A stretch of 7,330 bases of DNA from Gemmatimonadaceae bacterium (GCA_013820975.1 JACDHQ010000096.1:1-7330), one strand, 5' to 3'. Positions 1 to 5,582 are shown, numbered from the stretch's first letter. A program made the numbers and translations. Notes: generated from the sequence alone by a model not told the origin.

Positions 1-681
1 GACGAGCGGCGGATCGAGATGGCGCTCGGGCTCGCGCGCTTCTCGATGGTGCGTGACCTCACCGGCTATGATTTCGCCGCGCAGCCGGCCGTGGACAAGC
101 AGCAGATCCGCGAGCTCGCCACCGGTCGCTTCGTCGCCAACGGCGAAGCCGTGCTCCTCCTCGGCCCGCCCGGGGTCGGCAAGACGCACCTCGCCGTGGG
201 CATCGGCCGCGCGGTCATCACGGCCGGCTACACCGTCCTCTTCACGACGGCGACGACGCTCATCGCCCAGCTCGTGAAGGCGCACACCGACGGACGGCTC
301 GAGGAGCGGCTGCTCCACTTCACCAAGCCCAAGCTCCTCATCATCGACGAGCTGGGCTACCTCCCCGTCGAACCCGATGCCGCGCACGTCCTCTTTCAGC
401 TGGTGAGTCGCCGGTACGAGCGCGGCAGCATCCTGCTCACCTCGAACCGGGCCGTGAGCGAGTGGGGCGACGTCTTCGGCGATCCGGTCGTGGCGACCGC
501 CATCCTCGACCGGCTCCTGCATCACAGCCACGTCCTCACGATCCGTGGCGAGAGCTATCGACTCCGGGAGAAGCGACGGGCCGGGCTCCTCGGCACGACC
601 GGCGCCCCTGTCGCTCCGTCCACATCATCCACAGCTCGCGCGAAGCGCTCGCCGGATGCAAACCCGGGGGTCAATTCCTGA
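1..681 (+). CDS. istB: IstB-like ATP-binding protein of IS21 family, 5'-partial
   Basis: This is the AAA+ ATPase helper of IS21 transposition, which remodels target DNA and assists the IstA integrase. The frame is open from base 1; an internal ATG lies at 19, but family members have about 30 or more further N-terminal residues, so the true start is upstream of the window. Counting from that ATG, Walker A (GPPGVGKT) is at residues 49-56, Walker B (LLIIDE) at 106-111, a sensor-like LLTSN at 139-143, and the IstB-typical GESYRLREKRR near 177-187. The stop TGA at 679-681 lies inside the first terminal repeat, a compact arrangement usual for these elements. No frameshift is visible, so the protein could be functional if the missing N-terminus is intact. 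Confidence 0.93.
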   Translation, partial: DERRIEMALGLARFSMVRDLTGYDFAAQPAVDKQQIRELATGRFVANGEAVLLLGPPGVGKTHLAVGIGRAVITAGYTVLFTTATTLIAQLVKAHTDGRLEERLLHFTKPKLLIIDELGYLPVEPDAAHVLFQLVSRRYERGSILLTSNRAVSEWGDVFGDPVVATAILDRLLHHSHVLTIRGESYRLREKRRAGLLGTTGAPVAPSTSSTARAKRSPDANPGVNS

Positions 682-686
682 TGTCG
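666..686 (+). repeat. IS21 terminal repeat, inner copy
   Basis: A 21-bp unit beginning GGGGGTCAATTCC. It matches the outer copy at 690-710 with one mismatch (A for G at the ninth base). It overlaps the istB stop codon. Such tandem end repeats are transposase-binding sites in the IS21 family. Confidence 0.75.
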
Positions 687-689
687 TCA

Positions 690-710
690 GGGGGTCAGTT
701 CCTGATGTCG
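690..710 (+). repeat. IS21 terminal repeat, outer copy
   Basis: Second copy of the 21-bp unit, beginning GGGGGTCAGTTCC, with 24-bp periodicity relative to the inner copy. It is followed by CTTGACA, which takes the element to its inferred end at 717. Confidence 0.75.
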
Positions 711-717
711 CTTGACA

Positions 718-1328
718 AGGGGCAACCTTGCACGGAGGCGCAGTCAAGCGGCAGTTCCCCACTGTCCGCGCTGCGGACTGTCGGCCGGGAGGCCCCATCC
801 CGCCACAGCGGATGCATCGTCTCACCCTGGCGTCACGGCGGCTCCGGCGCCGCAACTGTCGATTCGGCGAGCCCGTGGCCGCATCGCTCGGCCGTTCGGC
901 CGGACGCGAGCCTGCGCTGGGGTCCGACCGAGCCCCGGGGATGAGGAGGTGACGCCACGCTCGGATGCGGAGACTCCTCCAGCAGTCCTGTTCGCGGCGG
1001 GAGGTGGCTGGCAGCCTGGATGCGGGACGTCGGGAGCCAGTTGGTACCGGCCCCCAGCAGTGCCGCCGCCGAGCTTTATGGCGCCTGGGCTTTTTGCGTC
1101 GGGTACGAGCCGGATCGCGTTCTTCTGGCTCGAGATGAGCCCTGGTGCGCGTGCCTTTCTGCGCGTGAAAAGCAGGTCAACGCAAAGGAGCACGAAGGAA
1201 CACGACGAAGCCCCTCGTGCTCTTCGTGCTCCCTCGTGTGCCTCCGTGCTCATGCTTTCCCTGGTCGCCGCTACGTCGGAATCGGGGAGCTTGACCATGG
1301 GGGAGGCTGGTCGGGGTCAGCTGCATGA
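718..1328. other. Gene-poor stretch next to the IS end
   Basis: No frame here looks coding. The open frames on both strands are short on hydrophobic and acidic residues and full of Arg, Ser, Pro and Ala, which is what high-GC non-coding DNA gives. I found no tRNA and no strong Shine-Dalgarno plus start pair. The only clear structure is the inverted repeat at 1167-1260. It may be chromosomal flank that lost its genes, but nothing in it shows a relation to the neighbours. Confidence 0.5.
1167..1260. repeat. Foldback of degenerate GCACGAAG-type repeats
   Basis: The left arm is built from units such as GCAAAGGA, GCACGAAGG and ACACGACG; the right arm holds the same units reversed (CTTCGTGCTCC, CCTCGTG, CCTCCGTG). 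A perfect 11-bp pair, GGAGCACGAAG (1187-1197) against CTTCGTGCTCC (1222-1232), encloses a further CACGA/TCGTG pair. The outer edges pair loosely through AAAGCA (1169-1174) and TGCTTT (1253-1258). Similar intergenic foldbacks of G(C/A)ACGAAGG units occur in several high-GC soil phyla. There is no T-run, so it is not a standard intrinsic terminator. Confidence 0.7.
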
Positions 1329-1502
1329 GGCGAGGGCCCATCATCACGTCAAGCTTGCCTGCACCGTCATGATGGCGTCATCGCTACACGATTACATCGT
1401 CACGCCATGAAGGGCAATACGAAAAGCAGCGCCGAAGCGAGGGCGACTGCCTGCATGAGCCAGCGCCGCCGCGAGGCCCGGTGCATGGAACGAGCGGCGG
1501 CG
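1329..1502. repeat. 174-bp direct repeat, copy 1
   Basis: Aligns without gaps to 4437-4610 (constant offset 3108) with 11 mismatches by eye, about 94% identity. It covers about 70 bp of intergenic DNA and the last 33 codons of an RDD-type gene on the minus strand. Homology stops abruptly after 1502. The partner copy includes the 3' end of the intact RDD gene. Confidence 0.92.
1400..1502 (-). pseudogene. 3' tail fragment of an RDD-family membrane protein gene
   Basis: On the minus strand this encodes the last 33 residues of an RDD protein, beginning AAARSMHRASRRRW and ending VLPFMA, with stop TGA at 1400-1402. The intact gene ends in the same way at 4508. The seven differences within the coding part are four silent changes and three conservative ones (Met/Leu, Leu/Val, Ala/Val). 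That is the pattern of two paralogues kept under selection, not of a recent neutral copy. Upstream of 1503 the frame stays open to about 1589, but the sequence no longer resembles the RDD gene and has no plausible start. I read it as the stump of a second RDD gene lost by rearrangement. Confidence 0.8.
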
Positions 1503-1544
1503 GTAGTCGTCACCCGGGCTGGAGCCTGGAAAGGGCGAGGCCAT

Positions 1545-1562
1545 CCGCAAGCGTTCTTGCGG
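1545..1562. other. Short perfect hairpin between gene ends
   Basis: CCGCAAG and CTTGCGG form a 7-bp stem with a CGTT loop, in an AT-richer patch (about 1565-1600) downstream of the minus-strand gene ending at 1621. No T-run follows on either strand, so a terminator role is only possible, not shown. Confidence 0.4.
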
Positions 1563-1620
1563 TGGCATGCAATTATGCAGTTATGGATTCATCGTTCTGC
1601 AACGCTGGTCCACCTTGCGC

Positions 1621-2253
1621 TTACTTCCCCGGCCTCAGCTCCAGGGCGCCGTCAACAAGCGTCCTCGCGGCACGCCGAATCTCCGGCTTCGGATCCTGCT
1701 CGAGCCGGGTCACCAGCGCCGCGAGTTCCCCGGCGGGTGCGACGGTGAGGTCCCGGCGGCCGTACTGTCCGTACGGATGCGAGCGATACGGGACGATGAG
1801 CCTCCTGCCGGCCGGCAGCTCCGTCGTAAGCTCGTCGGGGGTGATGTCCCGGTCGGGAAATGCAACGGACACCAACACGGACAACGCCGTGGCACGGATA
1901 CGGGATGGGCGTGTGTGCGACTCAGCGACCTGCACGAGCGTCCGCAAGACTGCGTCCGACAGACTGGTCTTCGATGCAAATGCCAGCGCGTCGAGCTCAT
2001 GTCGCGGGAGGGTGTCGAGGCTCCACAGGTGCTGCATTGCGGGAATGGCGATCGAACCGCAGACCGGCAACAGGGCGAGCGCCTCCGCACGGTGCGGTGC
2101 AGGCTTGCCCGTCGCCAGCACCTGAGCGGCGAGGCGACACTCGTTGCGGAGCCGGACGGAATCGGGGTTCGCCCGCGGTGAGGCGCAGGATGCGGCCACA
2201 AGCACCAGGGCGATACACATGGCGCCAGATGACGGCGAGACGCAGTCACGCAT
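1621..2253 (-). CDS. Small exported HEAT-like repeat protein, possible lipoprotein
   Basis: A 210-residue protein of unknown function. Starting at the ATG at 2253, it has a hydrophobic N-terminal segment (about residues 11-22) followed by Cys23 in an AASC context, an acceptable but weak lipobox. Helical repeat-like stretches follow, notably around 85-135 and 172-204, where the pattern EIRRAARTLV is typical of HEAT-like repeats. Starts at 2292 or 2448 keep the same frame but add Arg-rich, non-coding-like sequence, so I reject them; ATG 2220 is a serious alternative. No convincing Shine-Dalgarno is visible before any of these. It would act at the envelope, perhaps as a binding scaffold (inferred from the fold only). 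The frameshifted gene at 2270-2611 lies 16 bp upstream, as if in one transcript. A degraded paralogue of its C-terminus lies at 2774-2867. Confidence 0.72.
   Translation of the reverse strand: MRDCVSPSSGAMCIALVLVAASCASPRANPDSVRLRNECRLAAQVLATGKPAPHRAEALALLPVCGSIAIPAMQHLWSLDTLPRHELDALAFASKTSLSDAVLRTLVQVAESHTRPSRIRATALSVLVSVAFPDRDITPDELTTELPAGRRLIVPYRSHPYGQYGRRDLTVAPAGELAALVTRLEQDPKPEIRRAARTLVDGALELRPGK
1695..1740 (-). repeat. 46-bp segment shared with 2774-2819
   Basis: Part of the C-terminal coding region of the HEAT-like gene. It aligns without gaps to 2774-2819 with 7 mismatches by eye. It encodes the APAGELAALVTRLEQ segment, matched at the other site by APAEELVPLVTRVEQ. Confidence 0.75.
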
Positions 2254-2269
2254 CAGATCGGAACCATGA

Positions 2270-2611
2270 TCAGCGATTCCGGTTCGCAGCATCCACGATG
2301 AGTCCAACGATCGGTCCAGCGACAGCCCCGGCACCCGCGCCTGCTGCGATGCAGGGTGGCGCCGTACACGCGGCGAAACGCTGCACGCGCGTCGCCTGCC
2401 GCGCGCTCGGCGACGACGAACCGCTGCCCGACGAACTGATAGGTCCACGACGTGCCGCGTTCGCCATCGCCGACGATCGAAACATCGCGCCGCGCGTCGA
2501 TGCCGATGACCTCGGCGGTTGACCGCTCGCCGGCGAGTTCGCTCCGACAGCTGGGCGATTGCTGGAAGCGCCCGCGGAGAGTGCCACTACCACCAGAAGG
2601 CCAAGGCGCAT
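2270..2611 (-). pseudogene. Frameshifted glycine-zipper lipoprotein-like gene
   Basis: Three coding signals line up on the minus strand but in two frames. From ATG 2611 a signal peptide reads MRLGLLVVVALSAGAS. From about 2560 to 2350 the coding signal (GC-rich third positions, mixed residue types such as RRDVSIVGDGERGTSW and VGQRFVVAERA) is in a different frame. From about 2345 the first frame resumes with a glycine/alanine zipper (AGAGAGAVAGPIVGLIVDAA) ending NRNR and TGA at 2270. The first frame is open all the way, so the middle would still be translated, but as Ser/Arg/Pro-rich nonsense. Two compensating indels would restore an exported protein of about 110 residues with a C-terminal glycine zipper, as seen in small outer-membrane lipoproteins. 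I do not recognise the middle domain. Assembly or sequencing errors are an alternative. Confidence 0.6.
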
Positions 2612-2694
2612 GGCTGCTCGGTGCGGAGAAAGGGGGGACCGTCGGAGGCAACTCTGTGTGCGGCTGACTGGATGAGCAGGACCATCGCAACGGT

Positions 2695-2767
2695 TCGAGA
2701 TGTTGACGCAGGCTAGCTCCCGCTTGGCTCGAGCAGCGCGATGAACGACGCCGCCCCGACCTGCGGC
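2695..2767. repeat. 73-bp direct repeat with stem-loop, copy A
   Basis: Aligns without gaps to 5372-5444 with 8 mismatches (about 89%). On the minus strand it contains a stem-loop: GGGCGGCG (2749-2756) pairs with CGCTGCTC (2731-2738) using two G-T pairs. It lies 84 bp upstream of the ATG at 2611, just as copy B lies upstream of the RDD gene. It could also encode a C-terminal peptide ending LEPSGS and a stop. Confidence 0.85.
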
Positions 2768-2773
2768 ATCGTC

Positions 2774-2867
2774 CCTGCTCCACCCGGGTCACCAGCGGCA
2801 CGAGCTCTTCGGCGGGTGCCGGGGCACTGCCGCCAGCGCATCTTGCGCCGTGCGATTCTGGAGGCAA
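2774..2867 (-). pseudogene. C-terminal scrap of a HEAT-like gene paralogous to 1621-2253
   Basis: The minus-strand segment APAEELVPLVTRVEQ matches the C-terminal APAGELAALVTRLEQ of the gene at 1621-2253, supported by 46 bp of DNA alignment (2774-2819 against 1695-1740). After the Gln codon the similarity ends and the sequence runs into repeat A. Upstream of about 2830 I see only weak resemblance and no start belonging to this gene. It is best read as a remnant of a second copy. Confidence 0.6.
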
Positions 2868-2895
2868 TCAATATCCATCCTCGGTCCGGTAGCCA

Positions 2896-3369
2896 ATGCC
2901 ATTCACGATCGTGTCAATCCACGGCGTCGTTGGTGTCACAGGCGCCGCGATCGCCGCAGGGACGCGGAGACGGTGGGTGCTCCTCCCGGGCCCTGCCTTC
3001 GCGCAGACCTGGACAACGCTCGAGGAATTCAGCCGCATCGGCGGTGAAGCCTTTCCACTAGAGGAGCACGTGTCCAAGGCAACGCTCACGCGGCGTGCAA
3101 TGGAGCTCGCACGGGCTCCGCATCGGGCGGAAGCGCTGCGACGGGCGTCGGACCAGGCGCGCGCCTTGAACCTGGCGGTCCTCGACGTTGACGGGAGGCC
3201 CATGCCTGGCCGGGTGAACATCGTGGAACTGCCATCGGCTGGCTCGCCACAGGGCGACATCTTCACCGCCGGCGTTGGCGGAGATCTACGCAGCCTCGGG
3301 TTCGAGGGTCCTCCCCCGCACTACTTCGTCGCCCTGGTGGAAGACGTTCAGGTCGCACCGGGACGCTGA
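2896..3369 (+). CDS. Unknown protein, probably exported
   Basis: A 157-residue protein that I do not recognise. The coding signal is strong from about residue 38 on, with mixed acidic and hydrophobic residues and GC-rich third positions, for example the helical RRAMELARAPHRAEALRRA region (about 67-85) followed by a beta-rich part around LNLAVLDVDGRPMPGRVNIVE. The N-terminus ends in PGPAFAQ, a good signal peptidase site near residue 36, but the hydrophobic stretch before it is interrupted by Arg residues. An in-frame TAG at 2890 lies directly before the ATG, so either this is the start or the original 5' end was lost. No Shine-Dalgarno is visible. It is the only plus-strand chromosomal gene here and its end overlaps the 3' end of the DUF922 frame (3286-3369). 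Confidence 0.6.
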   Translation: MPFTIVSIHGVVGVTGAAIAAGTRRRWVLLPGPAFAQTWTTLEEFSRIGGEAFPLEEHVSKATLTRRAMELARAPHRAEALRRASDQARALNLAVLDVDGRPMPGRVNIVELPSAGSPQGDIFTAGVGGDLRSLGFEGPPPHYFVALVEDVQVAPGR

Positions 3370-3816
3370 CGACGTCCCGATTCGAGCGACGGGGTCATTT
3401 GCCGGTGCGGCGCGATCGTACTCGGCGTCGATCATCCGTGCACGTGCGACCAGGGCAGCGCCTACTGAGTCCAGCGTCGCTCGCAGCGAGTGGCATGTCG
3501 ACCCTATCGTAGCCCGTTGCGTTCGCGCGATCTCCGCGGCTGCCCGGTATGAGTTCGCGACATGAAACATTTCATGCGCGCCGAGGCTCGACACATGCTC
3601 GGTCCACCAGTTCACGATCACGCTATCCTTGGGTGGCGGGACCAGCCGCGGCAGAGTGATCGTAACGGGGACGTCGCCGGAGCCCCTACGGATCCCGGCC
3701 GATTCCGGCCGAATCGAAGGAGTAGGCGTTTGCGTCAGCGATCCGTCGTCGGAGCAGGGTGGGACGAGCTCAACCTGTATCGCCACCCCGAGGCAGTCGG
3801 TGGATCGGAAGGGCAC
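3286..3816 (-). CDS. DUF922-like putative zinc protease, ends degraded
   Basis: The core matches my knowledge of DUF922 (PF06037): a VTITLPRL strand (residues 51-58), a Trp-rich segment before HEMFH at 81-85 (HExxH zinc motif, 3562-3576), Cys108 in a CHSL context, and YDR at 133-135. DUF922 proteins are exported and presumed metallopeptidases. The start is a GTG at 3816; the frame opens only to a TAG at 3856 and has no signal peptide, so the 5' end appears lost. After YDR the family usually continues with a T-x-HG-x-xQG motif, but this frame diverges. A one-base deletion or two-base insertion near 3406-3412 would explain this: the other frame reads YDRRTGK then stop at 3395, which would also remove the overlap with the convergent gene. 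Probably a pseudogene, or a short cytoplasmic derivative. Confidence 0.68.
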   Translation of the reverse strand: MPFRSTDCLGVAIQVELVPPCSDDGSLTQTPTPSIRPESAGIRRGSGDVPVTITLPRLVPPPKDSVIVNWWTEHVSSLGAHEMFHVANSYRAAAEIARTQRATIGSTCHSLRATLDSVGAALVARARMIDAEYDRAAPANDPVARIGTSSASRCDLNVFHQGDEVVRGRTLEPEAA

Positions 3817-3873
3817 GAGGCGCGCGACGGCTCGCCCGCCGAGCGTGACGCGGCTCTACTATGTATAGGAACT

Positions 3874-4415
3874 CTATCTCCACACCGGCGCCTCTTCCCG
3901 CCCATCGAGAAAGGGCAGCACGGTCGTCGCCAGCTCGGGTGCCATGAAGATCTCGTAGTGGGTGAGGTTGGGGAGGATGCGCCGATGTGTGCGTGCATGG
4001 GCAGGAGCTCCGGGTGGAACCCTTCCCTCGCGTACCCGAACGAGACGATCACCAGCCGGCGCACGCGCTGCGGGTGCTGCGCGCCGAGCCGGAAGGCGAC
4101 GCCGCCGCCGAATCAGTATCCCGTGACGTCCACGGCGTCGTAGCCGAGCTGGGCCAGGACGACGTCGATGTCCTCGGCGATGTCGACGAGGCTGAGGGCG
4201 CGGTCGCCGAGCGCGGTGCGCCCGTGGCCGTGCCCGTGCAGGTCTACGGCGATCACCTGGCGGGTCTGCGCGAGCGTCGCGAGGACGGGGGCCATCATGT
4301 CGATGGAGCCCATGCCGCCGTGGAGCAGGAGCAGCGGCTCGCCTTGCCCATGAATCTCGTAGTAGTAGCGAACGCCGTTGGCGGGGATGCGGCCGGTCTT
4401 GATGGGGTTGGACAT
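3874..4415 (-). pseudogene. Alpha/beta hydrolase, stop at catalytic serine plus internal deletion
   Basis: From ATG 4415 the frame encodes a typical alpha/beta hydrolase N-terminus: LLLLHGG (oxyanion region, residues 28-34) and VIAVDLHGHGHG (74-85), then VDVTGY followed by TGA at 4115-4113. Downstream the same frame goes on with FGGGVAFRLGAQHPQRVRRL, so the stop sits exactly at the nucleophile of the G-x-S-x-G elbow (TCA to TGA is one base). Around 3978-3986 the frame changes and the sequence jumps to ILPNLTHYEIFMAPE, the usual C-terminus with the catalytic His. About 75-80 residues, including the catalytic acid and lid region, are missing compared with relatives I know. The gene ends at TAG 3874-3876. 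Two independent lesions make it a clear pseudogene. It follows the RDD gene on the same strand. Confidence 0.85.
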
Positions 4416-4436
4416 GATGGGGGAGTCGCGCGGCGT

Positions 4437-4610
4437 GGCGAAGGCCCCTCATCACGTCAAGCTTGCCTGCAACGTCATCATGGCGTCATCGCTACACGAT
4501 TACATCGTCATGCCAGGAAAGGCACTACGAAAAGCAGCGCCGAAACCAGGGCGACTGCCTGCATGAGCCAGCGCCGCCGCGAAGCCCGGTGCATGGAACG
4601 AGCGGCGGCG
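4437..4610. repeat. 174-bp direct repeat, copy 2
   Basis: Partner of 1329-1502. It holds the spacer between the hydrolase and RDD genes, with the palindrome CAAGCTTG (4458-4465) and several CGTCAT units, and the last 33 codons of the RDD gene. The start of the repeat lies 22 bp upstream of the hydrolase ATG. Confidence 0.92.
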
Positions 4611-5350
4611 CCGAACGTCAGCGACAGGATGCCCGCCGCACCGGCCAGGATGAAGACACTCGTCCGCGCGGTTGGGTCGTCGACCGCGCTCGTGTACATC
4701 CCGCCAAGGTACAGCAGCGTGGCGGCGGCCAGGGCCGTTCCGGCAACCACGCCGTTCCCCCAGACCAGCGGCCGCTGTCCTCGGAAGGAGGGTGACGCTG
4801 GTGCCGTGGCCGCACCCGGGTCGCGGACCACTACTGTTCCCGCAATGAAGTCGTGCAGGGCCCGGCGGCGCCGGTTGAACAGGACCGAGACGATCTCGCT
4901 GGCGAGCCACGCCCAGTACAGATACTCGGCGCCTGCGGCCCACCACGGGCGTATTTCGTCATATCGGGCCTGAGTCGCCGCGTAGTCGAGCGCCGCGAAC
5001 TCGGCAGCGGAGATTTGCTGCAGAACTGCGATGTAGGCAATGATCGAGAGCGTCCCGAGCGCGATGTCGACAGCGCTCCGCCGAGTCGCGCGGCGCCAAC
5101 CGATCCGGGCGCCTCCGGTGTCCACAACCCGGATTCGGGCAATCCGCTTGCCGATCGTCTGCCCGAACAGTGCGTGACCGAGGACGGCGTAGACGAAGTA
5201 CACGGCGTAGTTGGCGGTGTAGACGATAGCCGCCTCCGTCCGGCCCGCATCGAGCCCCCAGAGGGTCAACGGCAACATCGGGAGGAAGATGATGATGTCG
5301 ATGACGCCGGCCCGCAGCCGATCCCAGAAGGTGGCGTAGGTCAGGTCCAT
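4508..5350 (-). CDS. RDD family integral membrane protein
   Basis: A 280-residue protein. The RDD signature is present: RLRAGVIDIIIF at 11-22 with Arg11 and Asp18, GQTIGKRIARIRVVD at 63-77, and RRALHDFIAGTVVV at 162-175. Predicted membrane segments are near 14-34, 39-62, 94-112, 138-158, 198-218, 231-250 and 261-279; the last three extend beyond the usual RDD core. RDD proteins are inner-membrane proteins of uncertain, possibly transport, function. The ATG at 5350 begins MDLTYATFWDRL, which fits family N-termini, although no clear Shine-Dalgarno precedes it. Repeat B ends 21 bp upstream and the 174-bp repeat covers its 3' end, so the whole gene lies between two repeats that also occur around the left module. 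The gene appears intact. Confidence 0.88.
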   Translation of the reverse strand: MDLTYATFWDRLRAGVIDIIIFLPMLPLTLWGLDAGRTEAAIVYTANYAVYFVYAVLGHALFGQTIGKRIARIRVVDTGGARIGWRRATRRSAVDIALGTLSIIAYIAVLQQISAAEFAALDYAATQARYDEIRPWWAAGAEYLYWAWLASEIVSVLFNRRRRALHDFIAGTVVVRDPGAATAPASPSFRGQRPLVWGNGVVAGTALAAATLLYLGGMYTSAVDDPTARTSVFILAGAAGILSLTFGAAARSMHRASRRRWLMQAVALVSALLFVVPFLA

Positions 5351-5371
5351 GGGGATTGCGACGTCACATTC

Positions 5372-5444
5372 TCGAGATGTTCACGCCGGCTAACTCCCGC
5401 TTGGCTCGAGCGGCGAGATGAGCGACACCGCTCCGACCTGCGGC
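5372..5444. repeat. 73-bp direct repeat with stem-loop, copy B
   Basis: Partner of 2695-2767. On the minus strand GAGCGGTG (5426-5433) pairs with CGCCGCTC (5408-5415) around a 10-base loop. Relative to copy A, all three changes within the stem keep pairing (A-T to G-T, T-G to C-G, G-C to G-T). It ends just before the RDD start, so it may carry promoter, leader or upstream-terminator function. Confidence 0.85.
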
Positions 5445-5582
5445 GTGTTGCATGTCAGTGGGACCCAACGGGCGAAGCGAAGGTCACGGGCAGGGCGACC
5501 TGGACTACCTCTCCCCACCCTGGAACGGATCTCATGGGCCCTGCGGCCCGGGGCTCCCCAGGCCTGCGCGGTGCAGGGTACG

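Larger units (their letters stand above)
1..717 (+). mobile_element. Right end of an IS21-family insertion sequence
   Basis: The window opens inside an IS21-family element. Its istB helper gene runs to 681 and is followed at once by two tandem copies of a 21-bp terminal repeat (666-686 and 690-710), then TTGACA ending at 717. IS21-family elements end in TG...CA and carry multiple terminal repeats that bind the transposase, so I place the outer boundary at the CA of 716-717. The istA transposase and the left end lie outside the window, so I cannot check the target duplication or whether the element is intact. The boundary is inferred from family rules. Confidence 0.8.

Noticed and set aside
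712..1410. Several open frames on both strands in the gene-poor stretch
   Set aside because: They run through the foldback repeat and into the 174-bp repeat, lack start signals, and have non-coding-like composition.
2868..3266. 132-codon minus-strand open frame
   Set aside because: Ser/Arg/Ala-rich shadow of the plus-strand gene at 2896-3369, which has the better codon pattern.
3861..3871. GTATAGGAACT resembling half an FRT recombination site
   Set aside because: Only one 11-base half match, with no inverted partner or spacer; most likely chance.
4113..4160. Selenocysteine insertion as the main explanation of the hydrolase TGA
   Set aside because: The gene also has a frame-changing internal deletion that removes the catalytic acid, so read-through would not yield a working enzyme.
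3987..4973. 328-codon plus-strand open frame
   Set aside because: It lies antisense to the hydrolase and RDD genes, which have recognisable motifs; its composition is typical of a GC-rich shadow frame.
5387..5456. Integron attC-like site (GTTAGCC on the minus strand of repeat B)
   Set aside because: The partner box does not match beyond AAC, copy A has GCTAGCC instead of a GTT core, and the required L-box pairing is absent. An integron therefore remains only a weak idea.
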